From contig JAFEMH010006982.1 of NCBI GenBank assembly GCA_022495995.1, forward strand, positions 42,318 to 106,317: a stretch of 64,000 bases of DNA, read 5' to 3'. The notes under the pieces were generated by a model. The model did no database searches and was not told the origin of the DNA. It worked only from the letters and a program-made list of their open reading frames with translations. Within the stretch, counting starts at the first letter, position 1. Every line of letters starts with the position of its first letter. The DNA is from Adenophora triphylla var. japonica. Taxonomy: Eukaryota; Streptophyta; Magnoliopsida; Asterales; Campanulaceae. Of this stretch, positions 22,042 through 32,114 are shown piece after piece. A program made the translations under genes and the position numbers.

Positions 22042-23965
22042 TCATGAGCTAGAAATGCTGCTCTTGAGAGAGGTGAACACTACTTTGCATTCCTCATTCT
22101 TCTTTTCTATCCAAACAAACTGACCTATTTTCTGTCGATGTGAGAGGTGATGTGAGTGCATCCATCCACTCATCTGAGGAGCATCTTTCCCCAGATCACG
22201 AATCCTCTTATAACAGAAAGGTCTTATGTGTCCTGATAAGAAGCAGTAATGGCACACAAATCTTTTCTTTTTGGTTGATGATTTTTGGTTGTGAAAAGTT
22301 TTAGGTTTCGAGGAACTACTTTCTTCCTCTTTTAAAAAATTTGATTCAAAACCAAGACCTGTTTTCGAAAACTTTCTCACATTAAGAACCTCATCAAGAG
22401 TTGCCTTTCCAGTATTCATTTTTTCAAAAGTTTTCTTGGCCTCTATGAGTTCGGTTTTGGTCTTCTCAAGTTCAATGTCACGTTTAGTGAGCATGACCTC
22501 AAGTTTGGCAATTGAATCTTTTTGGTTATCATTTTCAGTAGATACATCCTTCAGTTCATCTTTAACTTTAGATAATTCAGTAGAGAATTTTTCAGTTACC
22601 TTTTCAAAGACAACGATTTTTTCAACACGCTTTTCCCAATCGGCATATAGCTCAGCATAGGTATCAAGAAGTTCTTGATAGCTTCCATCATCTTCTTCTG
22701 CATTCTCAGATTTCTTGTTCAGTGAGGAGGTATAACAGTTTATAATGGATTCAGTAGATGTGATGGTAGATGTGATAACATCTGAATCTACATCAGATTG
22801 ATGTTCATGATTTGGAGGAGAGATTTCCATGATTGCTAAGTTTAGCGACTCATCTTTATTCTCACTATCACTAAGGGTCGCACTTAGGCTCATCCCCTTT
22901 TTCTTCAGAGTATTGGCACATTCATTTGCATAATGTCCAAAGCCTTTGCAGGCTCTACACTGAACAGAATCAGATCTATTTTTAGAGAAACTAGTTGGTT
23001 TCTTGAAAGTATTCTCATTATCCTCTTTTGATTTATCAAAAATAGTTGGTTTTTTAGAAGAAAATTTGTTGTCTCTTTTGTTTTTGAGAAAAGAAGTAAA
23101 CTTTTTTGTTAAAAGAGCAACATCTTCGATTTCTAAATTTGAAGTATCAATTTCATTTGAGATTTCCTCAATTTCTTTTGGAATAGAGGATGCTTTAGAA
23201 AGGGCAAAAGCAAGAGCAATACTTTCAGCTTTATGTTGTTGCTGAATGGAAATGTTCGTTTCAAACATGGTTAGTTTGCCCACAAGAGTATCTAGAGCCA
23301 TTGTTGCAGTGTCATTTGCTTCTTCAATAGCAGCTATTTTAATGTTGAACTTATCAGTGACAGTCCTCAACATTTTGCATACTAATCTAGCATTTGAAAT
23401 AGGCTCACCTAGGGAGAGACATTCATTTGAGATTTCTCTTATTCTAGCAGAATAGCTTTTTATGTCCTCGCCTCTCGGTCATCCTCAAGTTTTCAAACTT
23501 GGTCATGAGAATCCTTAACCTAAGTGGCTTTGACACTGCATCACCTTCACAAAGGAGCTTGCAAAATATCCCAGGCTTTCTTTGCTATATTTTGATTTAA
23601 AACAAGTCTAAACATGTGTTCATCCACATGACTTGAAATAGCACCAAGAGCCTTGGAATTGTAATTAGCAAGAGTAACCTCATCTGTGGTCTATTCTTCC
23701 TCAGGTTTAATTTTGTATACTTTTATAGAGGTTTCACCCTCTTCAGCTTTATTCTTAATTTCAGCCTTAGGAGGGGATCATGGAATAATAATGCTAGACA
23801 GGCTCGTTCATCAATTGCTTTGATGAAGAGACGCATCTTGGCTTTCCAGATAGCATAATTAGTTCCATCTAAAACCGGGGGACGATATTGATTCAAGTGT
23901 CCTTCCATAATGACCACTCTTTCTTGAATCTCACTCAGTGAAGTCGAGTGTGGCTCTGATACCAA
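22042..23965 (-). pseudogene. gag: Sirevirus gag with coiled coil and zinc knuckles (element C)
   Basis: The start MVSEPHSTSLSEIQERVVIM at 23965 abuts the LTR side, with LDGTNYAIWKAKMRLF typical of gag. Frames break between 23723 and 23373, then a 443-codon frame runs to 22042. It holds a first zinc knuckle (CRACKGFGHYANEC), a long Lys/Glu-rich coiled coil (LDTYAELYADWEKRVEKIV onward) and a second cysteine cluster (CHYCFLSGHIRPFC). The extended coiled coil is a known Sirevirus gag feature. Confidence 0.85.
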
Positions 23966-23966
23966 T
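23951..23966 (-). promoter_or_regulatory. Primer binding site of element C
   Basis: On the minus strand ATTGGTATCAGAGCCA follows the LTR end, matching the initiator-Met tRNA complement. Confidence 0.9.
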
Positions 23967-24589
23967 TGAAAGAAATGGAGCGGCTAGGAAGTGCACAGGA
24001 ACACAAAACTGACTGATGTGAGTCCTGATGCTATCGCACCAGCACTAGCACAACAGAAAAATGCAGCGAAATAATAAAATAGAAAAGAAATAAACAAATG
24101 ATTAAACACTTATCTACAACAATATGCTGTAGACAATAAACTTCTCTTATTAAATCACTTTCGAACCTATTACAAAAGGTAAATTAAGAGAATGACAAAA
24201 TAAACAAAGAGAACTCTCACACAAAAACACTCCTTACAAGTCTATACTAACTCAACCTTTCAGAGTGTAAAAACCCGTATCTATGGAACTGCATTGGGTC
24301 GTGTATTTATAAACAAGGAGTTCCAGCCTTGATGGGTAAGGATGACCTTGATTGGATAGCTTGATTATCATCAATCTTCCTTTATCTCTTTATCTTTCTC
24401 CAAGCTATCTTTATCCCATGTGAGAGTCCTAAAATAAATAACCAAAATAATACTAAAAACATAATAAATTTCGGTTAATAGGTTAGTAAATAAAAAAAAT
24501 ATTTACTTAATTTAAATACAAAGAAAGTAACAAAACATAATTAAGTCAACCTCTTTGACTTGGCCAAGTGTGATGCTATCACACTTTTA
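23967..24589 (-). repeat. 5' LTR of element C
   Basis: Second LTR copy. Its outer end reads CTTTTA instead of CTTTCA, a C-to-T change that destroys the canonical CA terminus. The hairpin arm CTACAGCA is altered to CTACAACA here. TATA box at 24304-24311. Confidence 0.95.
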
Positions 24590-24845
24590 AATCAGAAAAC
24601 CAAAATTTTGATGTTTCAACTAAACATTCAGAAAATTACAATTCAATATTTCAACTAAACATCTAACAAAGCTCTTAACACATAAGAACATATAATTCAT
24701 GCATCGCAATAATTAATAAAATCATATTTAAATTAATTAAGCATGCATAAACAATGAATTAATCTAGCATAGCCCTATAAATTTAATTTTTAAAAATTTA
24801 TAGCATCCAGATTAATACAAAAACATATCAAATTATCAACAAAGA
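24590..24845 (-). other. Leader region of element A, second part
   Basis: Resumes element A after C. Matches B at 48230-48500 (AATTAATAAAATCA, GAATTAATCTAGCATAGCCCTATAAA, TTTATAGCATCC). Similarity stops near 24845, before the expected primer site and 5' LTR. Confidence 0.7.
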
Positions 24846-25049
24846 TAGTATTGTAATTTGGGTATTCGATTTGAGATTGGCCTTGGATTAATTTTTGCAG
24901 GTGATGCAATGGGTGATTAGAGTAAGACTATACATGCCAAAGGAACTAGACTACTCCTATTTCACTTGATTCCATTTTTTAAAAATTCTCTAATTTATTA
25001 CTTAGTTCATGAACCGTAGAGTTGATTAGAGGATGATCGATAATGTTTA
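24846..25049. other. Unassigned DNA right of element A
   Basis: AT-rich sequence with no match elsewhere in the window. The stretch ATTTTTGCAGGTGATGC resembles a splice acceptor, but no coding frame follows. Confidence 0.4.
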
Positions 25050-25327
25050 CTCCCTCCATCCCGTTGATTGGTTTATCATTTTGGGAATGTCACGCAAATT
25101 AAGGAAAAAGGTAAGTGGAGAAAGTGTTGTGAGTGTAAAAGTAAAATAAGAGAGAGAATGAGTAAAGGGAATAGTAAATTTGAAAAGTGTTGTGAGTATA
25201 AAAGTGAAATAAGAGAGAGAATGAGTGAGTGGAATAGTAAAGATTCTTTGCCATTTTAGAAAAGATGAAACTTTTAACAAGACACTCATTTTAGCAAAAA
25301 ATGAAGCTATCAATGAGGCGAAGGGAG
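25050..25327. mobile_element. Stowaway-like MITE
   Basis: Ends CTCCCTCCATCCCGTTGATTG and an inverse ending CAATGAGGCGAAGGGAG, flanked by TA. The interior has the usual GAGAGAGAATGAGTG purine-rich repeats. Confidence 0.8.
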
Positions 25328-25589
25328 TATATATTTGTGCAAGGCGAGAGATCTACTTTAGAGGGTTATAATGGTCTCACCATCCAAAAGTTGAAGACTT
25401 TGGTGGATGATATTTTCACAAATGGTATTAAACTTGGGCTAAAGTGTAAGATTCTTGTAGAATGAGAAAGGGTTCCGAAGACCACCCTTTAACACTTTCC
25501 AATCAACTTTTTCTTGAGTCTTGTATTTCGGTAATTCTTGATATAAGTGTTATTTTGATATCTCAGTTGTTAATTTTTTAAAGAAAAAT
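25328..25589. other. Unassigned AT-rich DNA
   Basis: No gene recognised. A short stretch near 25345-25480 is less AT-rich and might be an old coding fragment, but I cannot name it. Confidence 0.3.
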
Positions 25590-26250
25590 GAAAAAATGTA
25601 TAATTATACAACTGTAAAATTAATTGAGTAACAATTTTATAAGTAAAAAATGAAAAATGATATAACTGTATAATCATACAACTTTGAAATTACACAACTG
25701 TAAAATCAAGTGAGAAATTATTTTACAAGTGAAAAATGAAAAATGACACAATTGCGAAATCACACAATTGTGTAATCATACAATTGTGAAATCACACAAA
25801 TGTTTAATCATATATTTGTGAAATCAATTGAGAAATGATTTTATAAGTAAAAAATGAAAAATGATACAACTGTGAAATCACACAACTTTATAATCATACA
25901 AATGTGAAATCAATTGAAAAATTGTTTTACAAGTGAAAAATGACACAACCGTGTAATCATATAACTGTGAAATCAAAAAATTTTGAAATCACACAACTGT
26001 ATAATTATAAAACGGTGAAATCATTGAGAAACGAAAAACAACATTTTCAATTTTTTTTTTTAAAAAAACTGAATCATATCTTGAATTTACTTGTTTGATT
26101 CAGTTTGATGATACGACTAATAAGGTGGTCTCAGATTATTTTTTCGATTTCTAGATTTTAAAATATTGCACTTTAAAATTTTGAAGAAAAATCAATTTAT
26201 TATAATTGTGAAATCACACAAATGTAAAATCATATAACTGTGAAAAATAG
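25590..26250. repeat. Degenerate AT-rich tandem repeat
   Basis: Many imperfect copies of ACAACTGTGAAATCACACAA / TGTATAATCATACAA, grouped in larger units with TTTTACAAGTGAAAAATGA and AATTGAGAAATGATTT. Copy boundaries are blurred and the array is interrupted by a T/A-rich stretch at about 26045-26190. Non-coding. Confidence 0.7.
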
Positions 26251-26448
26251 AGTGACATGAGCAAAATAATTCAAGAAATTATTGTCGAGATTTGAAAATG
26301 TCAGACATTAAAGATAGTATTCATTTGGCTAAATAACTTATTGGTCAAAGCGTAATGAAATATAAATATGACATAAATTGCAACAAAAAATGTTATCTAA
26401 TGCAGTTTTTTGATAAAAAAAAATGAAAGCTAAATTAATAAAAAAATA
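26251..26448. other. AT-rich DNA, nothing recognised
   Basis: No reading frame, repeat or transposon end seen before the MITE that begins at 26449. Confidence 0.5.
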
Positions 26449-26708
26449 CTCCCTCCGTCCCAATTCAATTGATACTTATTTTTTTTGCTCCGTTCCACAC
26501 TAATTGATATTTATCCAAAATGGAAAGGAATCTTCACTATTTACCCCACTCATTCTCTCTCCCATTTTATTTTTTCACTCACAACATTCTCTCTCCTAAC
26601 TATTCCTGTCACTCACTTTCTCTCCTATTTAATTCTTCATACTCACAAACACCTCCTCCACCTATTTCTCTTTCCTACTTTTCCTTAATTTCCACATCAA
26701 AAAAATTG
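26449..26708. mobile_element. Left part of a MITE split by element D
   Basis: Starts CTCCCTCCGTCCCAATTCAA after TA. The matching right end (CTATTGAACTGGAACGAAGGGAG) is found at 39452-39473, beyond element D. The piece ends at the duplicated target GTATC (26709-26713). Confidence 0.85.
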
Positions 26709-26713
26709 GTATC

Positions 26714-27443
26714 TGATGATGCCAAAATCGTCAAAACAGCCCAAATCCAAGCGTTGAATGCTCCGGCGATTGCAAGGCCTGAGCCGGGGCGGATCCGGCT
26801 AAAGGCCCTCCGGCGTGAGAGTAAGTTCACGGTTTGTATATGAGAAAACAAATGGACAGAGTTTCTCCAATGTAAAAAGTAACGTACCGAATAATGAGCC
26901 ATGGGGCTTGTATTTATAGGAATGGATTGATAGAATCCATGTTGGAGTGAACTTGTAAAGAGATAAGATATAATCCTAAGAGAATTATATCTGTTAAGGA
27001 GTCATTGTTTGACTTGAATTGATATTGGTAATTGTAATCCTGATTGGATTACAACTGTATAATCCTTGGTGAATAAAGATTGTAACTGCTAGCCGGAACG
27101 CCGAGGAAGGCAAATGATTTTCCTCGGCCTTTGGCAAATAAGCCGAGGAAAGTGATTTTGCTTCCTCGTCATTTGGTAAATGGCCGACACGGAGATATGC
27201 CGGGGAGAATGATTTTCTTTCCTCGTCACTTGAATATATGCCGAGCAAATAACTTCTCTCTCCTCGGTACTTCCGACATGGCGGCCCAAAAATGATGATA
27301 GAAGGCCGAGATAAATGCTCCTCGGCATACGAGGAAGATCTTACTCGGCCCTAATACTTCATAATTAGACAATATCCACTGCCCAATATAGTTGGGCCTA
27401 AGTTCGGGCAAGCCCATGTTCGTAGCTCGGTTTATACCGTTCA
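26714..27443 (-). repeat. 3' LTR of element D
   Basis: Starts TGATGATGCCAAAATCGTC and ends GTTTATACCGTTCA. By eye it is identical to 38697-39446 over most of its length, but lacks 24 bases present in the other LTR after AAGGCCTGA and differs over the last about 45 bases. Contains inverted repeats such as GCCGAGGAA...TTCCTCGGC at 27100-27128. Confidence 0.95.
26911..26918 (-). promoter_or_regulatory. TATA box in 3' LTR of element D
   Basis: TATAAATA on the minus strand. The equivalent box in the 5' LTR is at 38919-38926. Confidence 0.6.
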
Positions 27444-27456
27444 GTGGCCCCCGACT
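27444..27456 (-). promoter_or_regulatory. Polypurine tract of element D
   Basis: On the minus strand GTCGGGGGCCAC abuts the LTR. It is less purely purine than usual, but it is in the expected place. Confidence 0.6.
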
Positions 27457-27680
27457 TTCTAGCTTGGCTTAGGACGAGTAGAAAGTCAGCTCGGCATCGG
27501 CACATGGAATACGAACAGGTTTGACGCGTGTCATTGGTTGGTAGCTGACGGTTGCTATTCTGATGATGACCTGGGGCCCCCCAATCTTGTCACGCCTTGA
27601 TAACGGTGTTTAGCATTTAATTCTTGGGGCGCCTCACCCGAATTTATGCTTTACCCATGGGTCGACCCGATTTGGGGAGG

Positions 27681-27688
27681 TATAAAAG
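27681..27688 (+). promoter_or_regulatory. TATA box of the antisense gene in element D
   Basis: TATAAAAG at 27681, inside the element and about 240 bases from the LTR, pointing toward the plus-strand gene. A likely start site lies about 30 bases on, near TTTACAAACC. It is followed by a leader with a GT-AG intron (27854-28089) ending three bases before the ATG. Confidence 0.6.
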
Positions 27689-28091
27689 CTAAAACCCCTT
27701 TCATTTTACTCTTTACAAACCCCAAGCAATTGAGAGCATTTGGCAAGAACTCACCGGCGAAACAGCAGCGATCTCGAACCCAGTTTCCGGCGAGCTCTAT
27801 TTTTCCGGCGAAATTGCATTCTGCAGTGATTCCAGTCGTTCTTGTAAACTCAGGTACGAATTTTCTTCCTTTCTCACGAATTCCATTGATGCTTTAACAT
27901 CTTCTAGGGTTGTTAGGAGAAATCATATGTGAATCAAGAACATGAACCGCCATTATTGAAGATTCAATCTTTTCTTCACGAATTTTTGTTTCAAACTCTC
28001 AAGATTTCAAATTTTTGCTTTTCTCTGTATTTTGTTAAACTTCTTCGAATATTGAATGAACTTCCCCTTTAATCTGTGATTCCCCTTAGAA

Positions 28092-31000
28092 ATGGCTCGT
28101 TCTTGGGACCATTCCCCCCGATTCCGTTATGGATATCATACGGGCAATCTGAGGGTTTATCGACGAGAAAGGGGTCCATGGTTGATGCTGAACTTGGATG
28201 ATATAAGCAAGCAGTTGAGGGGTTATGGTCGCTCTCGTTTATTCATCCAATACCCGGATTCCACAAGAATAGATAGGATTGATTCCGGGTCACCAAATAT
28301 TATAGTGTTTGGGGATAGGGCTGAGATGGTGGAGCACATCGAAATGTTCTACCCGGCCTCCAATCGCGAAATGCGTGAGCGTCTGAGAGGTACGGCCCCC
28401 TCCTCGGCCTTATGAAATGACGAGGAAGGAAATCTTCCTTCCTCGGCCTTATGGAATGACGAGGAGGGGAATCTTCCTTCCCCGTCATTTAATCAGCCAT
28501 TGACGAGGTAAATAATTTTGTCTCCTCGTCCTTATGCGAGATATGACGGGAAGAGAAGGAGAGCCCTCCGCGTCTACTCAAATAGTTAACGCCTTCGTTG
28601 AAGGTGCGCAAGCTGATGCCCGCCTTGTCCGAAGAAGAGGCCGAGGAGCAGGTAGCCGAGGAAAGCAAATCGAGAGGGCACCAAAACCTGGGGATCCCAT
28701 GGTTGAGAGGCTGCACACCAAATACAAAGTGGACCGTGCTGAATATAAATTAACTTATATGGGCAAAATCGAGCCGAAGACGGAAAAAGAAGAGACGGCC
28801 TTCTATTATAGCCAAGACTACGTCCATTTTTATTTCAAACAGTTTCAACAGGACTCCGTCTTCCCTAAACCCCTTTATTTGTGAGTTTTTGGATGATGTA
28901 AAGGCAAAGGTCTTGCAGCCATGCTAGAGCCAATGGTACTAGGGTTAAGTTAGCTTCATCATCCTCTGCCGTAGTTTAGGCTATGGGCGACCATGGGAGC
29001 CTTCCGTCACTTCTACATTGTCCAAGTCATCAAGGAACAATGGCTTGTAGTTATTAGGAGTGCCAATAGGAAACCTAAGTTGCTTCTTCCCATGTCCAGT
29101 AAAGTTCCAGGCTGGGATAACCACGTTATCCGCGTTGAGAGCCGCCAAGGCTGGGAGTTCCAATCTCCTTGTGATGATCCAACATCTTCCTTTGCCGTCC
29201 AACAATACGGGTGGACCAAAGATTTGATCAAGCTGCCCGGAAGAGTTTGCCAGGGTAGGGGTCCTGGATTGGAAGCAAGTTGAATCCTCGGATCATTTCT
29301 ATATCCAGGCAGGATTGATGCCGGGGAACGAGGACGGGGTGGCTCCCCTCGTCAATGTTAAAAGAGGACGTCGCTTCAACGATTGGACGGTACATCCAGG
29401 CTTCGTGTTCCACGAGGATTGTATTAGGTGCCATGATGAGCGTCCCCGTGACCAATGTATTGGAGCACCTAACATTGTTGGACGTAAATTTTTATCTTGG
29501 ACACTTGTAATTTTTGCGTCATATTATTTTGCTCGTACTTGACCTTGAATTTCCTTGCTCGTACTTGACCATTTCTTCCTTGTCTTTACAGATTTAACTG
29601 CCGAGGAAGAAGCCGCCTTTGCAATGGAGAGACTTAGTCCTCAAGAGCTCGTGAAGAGGAAGAGGAAGTTGAGCAAGAAAGCCGCCCTGACAGAAAGGAG
29701 GGAGGATGCTAATGCACGTAACCTCATCCTTAATGTTCAGACTGACCAACCCCTTCCCCTTAAATTGCACGGGGAAGTGGATGCCGAGGAACCGGCTGCT
29801 GATAATCAAACCAACCCATCAACTGTAGAGGGGCATAGCCTCCATGTTGATGCCGAGGAAGAGGCAACCGAGGAAGCTAACCTCGTCCAAAGGAGGTCAG
29901 GCTCCAAAAGAACTCCAAGTGCCAGCGCCGAGGAGCCGGCGGCCAAACGGGCAAGCGTCAGTGCGGCCCCTAATGTTGATGCTCCCCCTCCCTTGACCGT
30001 TCAATCAGTCAAGACTGTTGAAGAGGCCGACGAGCTGGCCAAAAGTATGTCCCTCGGTATTCCTCGTCTTAGGGGACTCCCCCTGTTGGCAAGGGAGGGA
30101 CCCTTACTGAGATTGGGCCGAGCTCCTATCCAAAGGGCTATGGATGAGGATGCTTACGAAACCCTTTGCAAAGAGGGTCCTAACGAGGATACTGTGCTTT
30201 GCCACAAGGGACTCTTGATCGCCGAGGTAAATGTTGATCCCTTTCTGGGTTATTGTCTTTGATATTGGATTTGTCTTCTTAACGATGATTTATCTTTCAG
30301 TTGGCTTCAGTCACGGCGTACGAGAATGTGCTGGCCAAGAAGAAGACAAGGCGCCTGAATGAGGCCAAGGCAGCTCAAGCAAAGAGCGAGAAAGAAAAGT
30401 CTTCCTTGGCTAAACTTTTAGAGGCCAAGGATGCTGAGCTTGCGGCGGCCAAGGCCAAGGTTGAGGCCGAGGTAAAAAGGGCCGAGGAAGAGAGGTCAAA
30501 AGCCGAGGAACATCTCCGGCTCAAAATGAAGAACTTGCCTGTGCCAAGGCAGATAAGGCCGAGCTTCAGACCAAGGCTGATGAAGCTGAGGCCAAGTGCC
30601 GAGGACTGGAAGCTACCCTTCCAGCTAGGGAGGAGGAGGCCGTAGCTCGGTTCAAGGAGAGCTCGGCTTTCAAAGAACTGATGATGGCTAGCTCGGCCTT
30701 CAGAGAGGCTGTGGACGAGCAAACAGCCACCATGTTTGAGGATGGCTATCTCCACTTGGCCCGGAGCATTTTAGCTGATCCCTCCACTGGTCTGGACATC
30801 AACAAGATTGCCCAGCTAATTTGCAGGGATCAATATGCCGAGGAGGTCAGGGCACTCCATCACTTGGTCCCTTATTCTGAGAGCAACATGGAGCTGATGG
30901 CTGCCAAGGATGCCCATGCTTGCAGGGAAGTGTGGAAGCCGGCTTCTGTTGTCCCCGGCAATATTAAAGACCTGGTGGAGGCGATCCAAGACGCCGACGA

Positions 31001-31139
31001 GCCTGAGGACCTAGAGGCCGAGGTGGAAGGAGGGACCGGGGAAAATAATGCCTCCACTAATCAAACGGTCCTTCCTCCCCCCGGTACTATCACTGAAGAC
31101 TGGCTGGACAAGCCTTTTGATGATGTGCACCAATCGTAG
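28092..31139 (+). pseudogene. Spliced antisense accessory gene of element D
   Basis: A plus-strand gene opposite to gag-pol. Exon 1 starts MARSWDHSPRFRYGYHTGNL (28092) and a GT-AG intron at 28390-28540 joins it in frame to DMTGREGEPSASTQIVNAF. The middle (about 28885-29310) is less clear and includes a GAFRHFYIVQVIKEQWLVV segment. Good introns follow at 29484-29591 and 30227-30300. The C-terminal exons encode a charged, Ala/Glu-rich segment (AEEEAAFAMERLSPQELVKR) and a long coiled coil (KKTRRLNEAKAAQAKSEKEK onward), ending SVVPGNIKDLVEAIQ...FDDVHQS. One base is missing near 30528, so the frame shifts inside the coiled coil. The layout (globular N-terminus plus coiled coil) resembles proteins annotated as putative gypsy-type transposon proteins. 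Function unknown. Confidence 0.65.
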
Positions 31140-31330
31140 GATAGCTTTTTTTTCCTTTTTTGCTTTTTGTAATAGACAATAGGATCTGTAATTCCATTTG
31201 AATATCAATGAAAAATCTTTTCATTATTCTTGTCACTTCATTGACTTGGTTATATTTTGGTATGCTATGCATTAGACTTAGGAAGGTGGGATCCGAGGAA
31301 GGTCCCTTGTTCCTTGTGGAGCAAGTGGTT
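31140..31330 (+). other. 3' end region of the antisense gene in element D
   Basis: AT-rich sequence right after the stop codon, with TTGTAATAGACAATAGGATC and AATATCAATGAAAAATC as possible polyadenylation signals. This suits a transcript end before the hairpin array. Confidence 0.4.
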
Positions 31331-31332
31331 AG

Positions 31333-31910
31333 GCCGAGGAAGATTCCTCGGCTGTAACTATACTCGTACTTTATTTGGGCTGAGGAAGTTTTCCTCGGCT
31401 TTGAATGTTGTAATCCTGAATCAGAGTAGATTCATGGTAGGAGGTTTATCAAGCCATTAGGCCGAGGAAAGTCCTCGGCCTTGGCTGTTAGTCTCCTAAG
31501 TCAAGATGGTCCCTTGACTGGAAGAGTTGTAAGCCATCAGGCCAAGGTGGTTCCTTGGTCTTGGCCGCTTGGTATCCCGAGTCAAGGTGGGCCCTTGACA
31601 GATATATTGAGTGCCATCGTGCCAAGGTGGTCCCTTGGTCTTGGCGTGTGTGTAAGCCATCGTGCCAAGGGAGATCCTTGGTCTTGGGCCGCTGTAAGCC
31701 ATCGTGCCAAGGAGGATCCTTGGTCTTGGCTGCTGTAAGCCATCAGGCCAAGGAGGATCCTTGGTCTTGGCAATTGTTAAGCCATCAGGCCAAGGAGGAT
31801 CCTTGGTCTTGGCAATTGTTAAGCCATCAGGCCAAGGAGGATCCTTGGTCTTGGCTGTTGGTAAGCCATCAGTCCAAGGAAGATCCTTGGTCTTGGCTAT
31901 TGTGTATCGG
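31333..31910. repeat. Hairpin-rich tandem array, 41-42 bp units (element D)
   Basis: At least six regular units start at 31654, 31696, 31737, 31779, 31821 and 31863. Each contains AAGCCATC followed by an inverted repeat such as CCAAGGA-GGA-TCCTTGG. Before them are diverged copies with other arms: GCCGAGGA-AGAT-TCCTCGGC (31333-31352), GCTGAGGAA..TTCCTCGGC (31379-31399), GGCCGAGGA-AAG-TCCTCGGCC (31460-31480) and GTCAAGG-TGGGC-CCTTGAC (31581-31599). Long frames on both strands here are products of the repeat and not genes. Confidence 0.9.
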
Positions 31911-32114
31911 AGAATCTGAGGTAATGTCCTCATCTTCCTGTGCTGGGGTGAAGAGCTGATAGTTACTTTGCATGTTGGAAGAAACTTCTTTCATAGAACT
32001 GAAGTGCGATTACATAGAACTGCGATCCTATCAACTAAAAAGACAAAAAGAAAACAAAAGACCGAAAATAAGAGACAGAAAATAAAGAGCTAATCTATTG
32101 CAAAATGAACTAGA

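Larger units (their letters stand above)
14760..24589 (-). mobile_element. Complete Sirevirus-type Copia retrotransposon (element C)
   Basis: A 9830-bp element with LTRs of about 625 bp flanked by the exact duplication AATCA (14755-14759, 24590-24594). Read on the minus strand it has primer site, gag with two zinc knuckles, protease, integrase, reverse transcriptase, RNase H, and then a long extra ORF before the 3' LTR. The extra ORF, a long coiled-coil gag and repeated AGGGGGAG tracts are the known marks of Sireviruses. The LTRs differ at about 20 positions by eye (about 3 percent), so the insertion is older than F or D. Confidence 0.9.
8924..24845 (-). mobile_element. Truncated Ty1/copia element A, split by element C
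   Basis: The left end is a full LTR (8924-10294) followed by degraded Copia coding sequence read on the minus strand, then leader-type sequence to about 24845. Element C is inserted at 14760-24589 with a 5-bp duplication. The sequence parallels element B throughout, which allowed the pieces to be matched. The 5' LTR expected at the right end is missing, and similarity to B stops near 24845. A is more decayed than B. Confidence 0.85.

Noticed and set aside
24890..25040. A possible exon after ATTTTTGCAGGTGATGC.
   Set aside because: No open frame of useful length follows and no matching upstream exon is visible.
31481..31959. Frames on both strands across the array in element D (KTKDPPWPDGL-like and QGGSLVLA-like repeats).
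   Set aside because: They are products of the 41-42 bp repeat, overlap on both strands and have no gene context.
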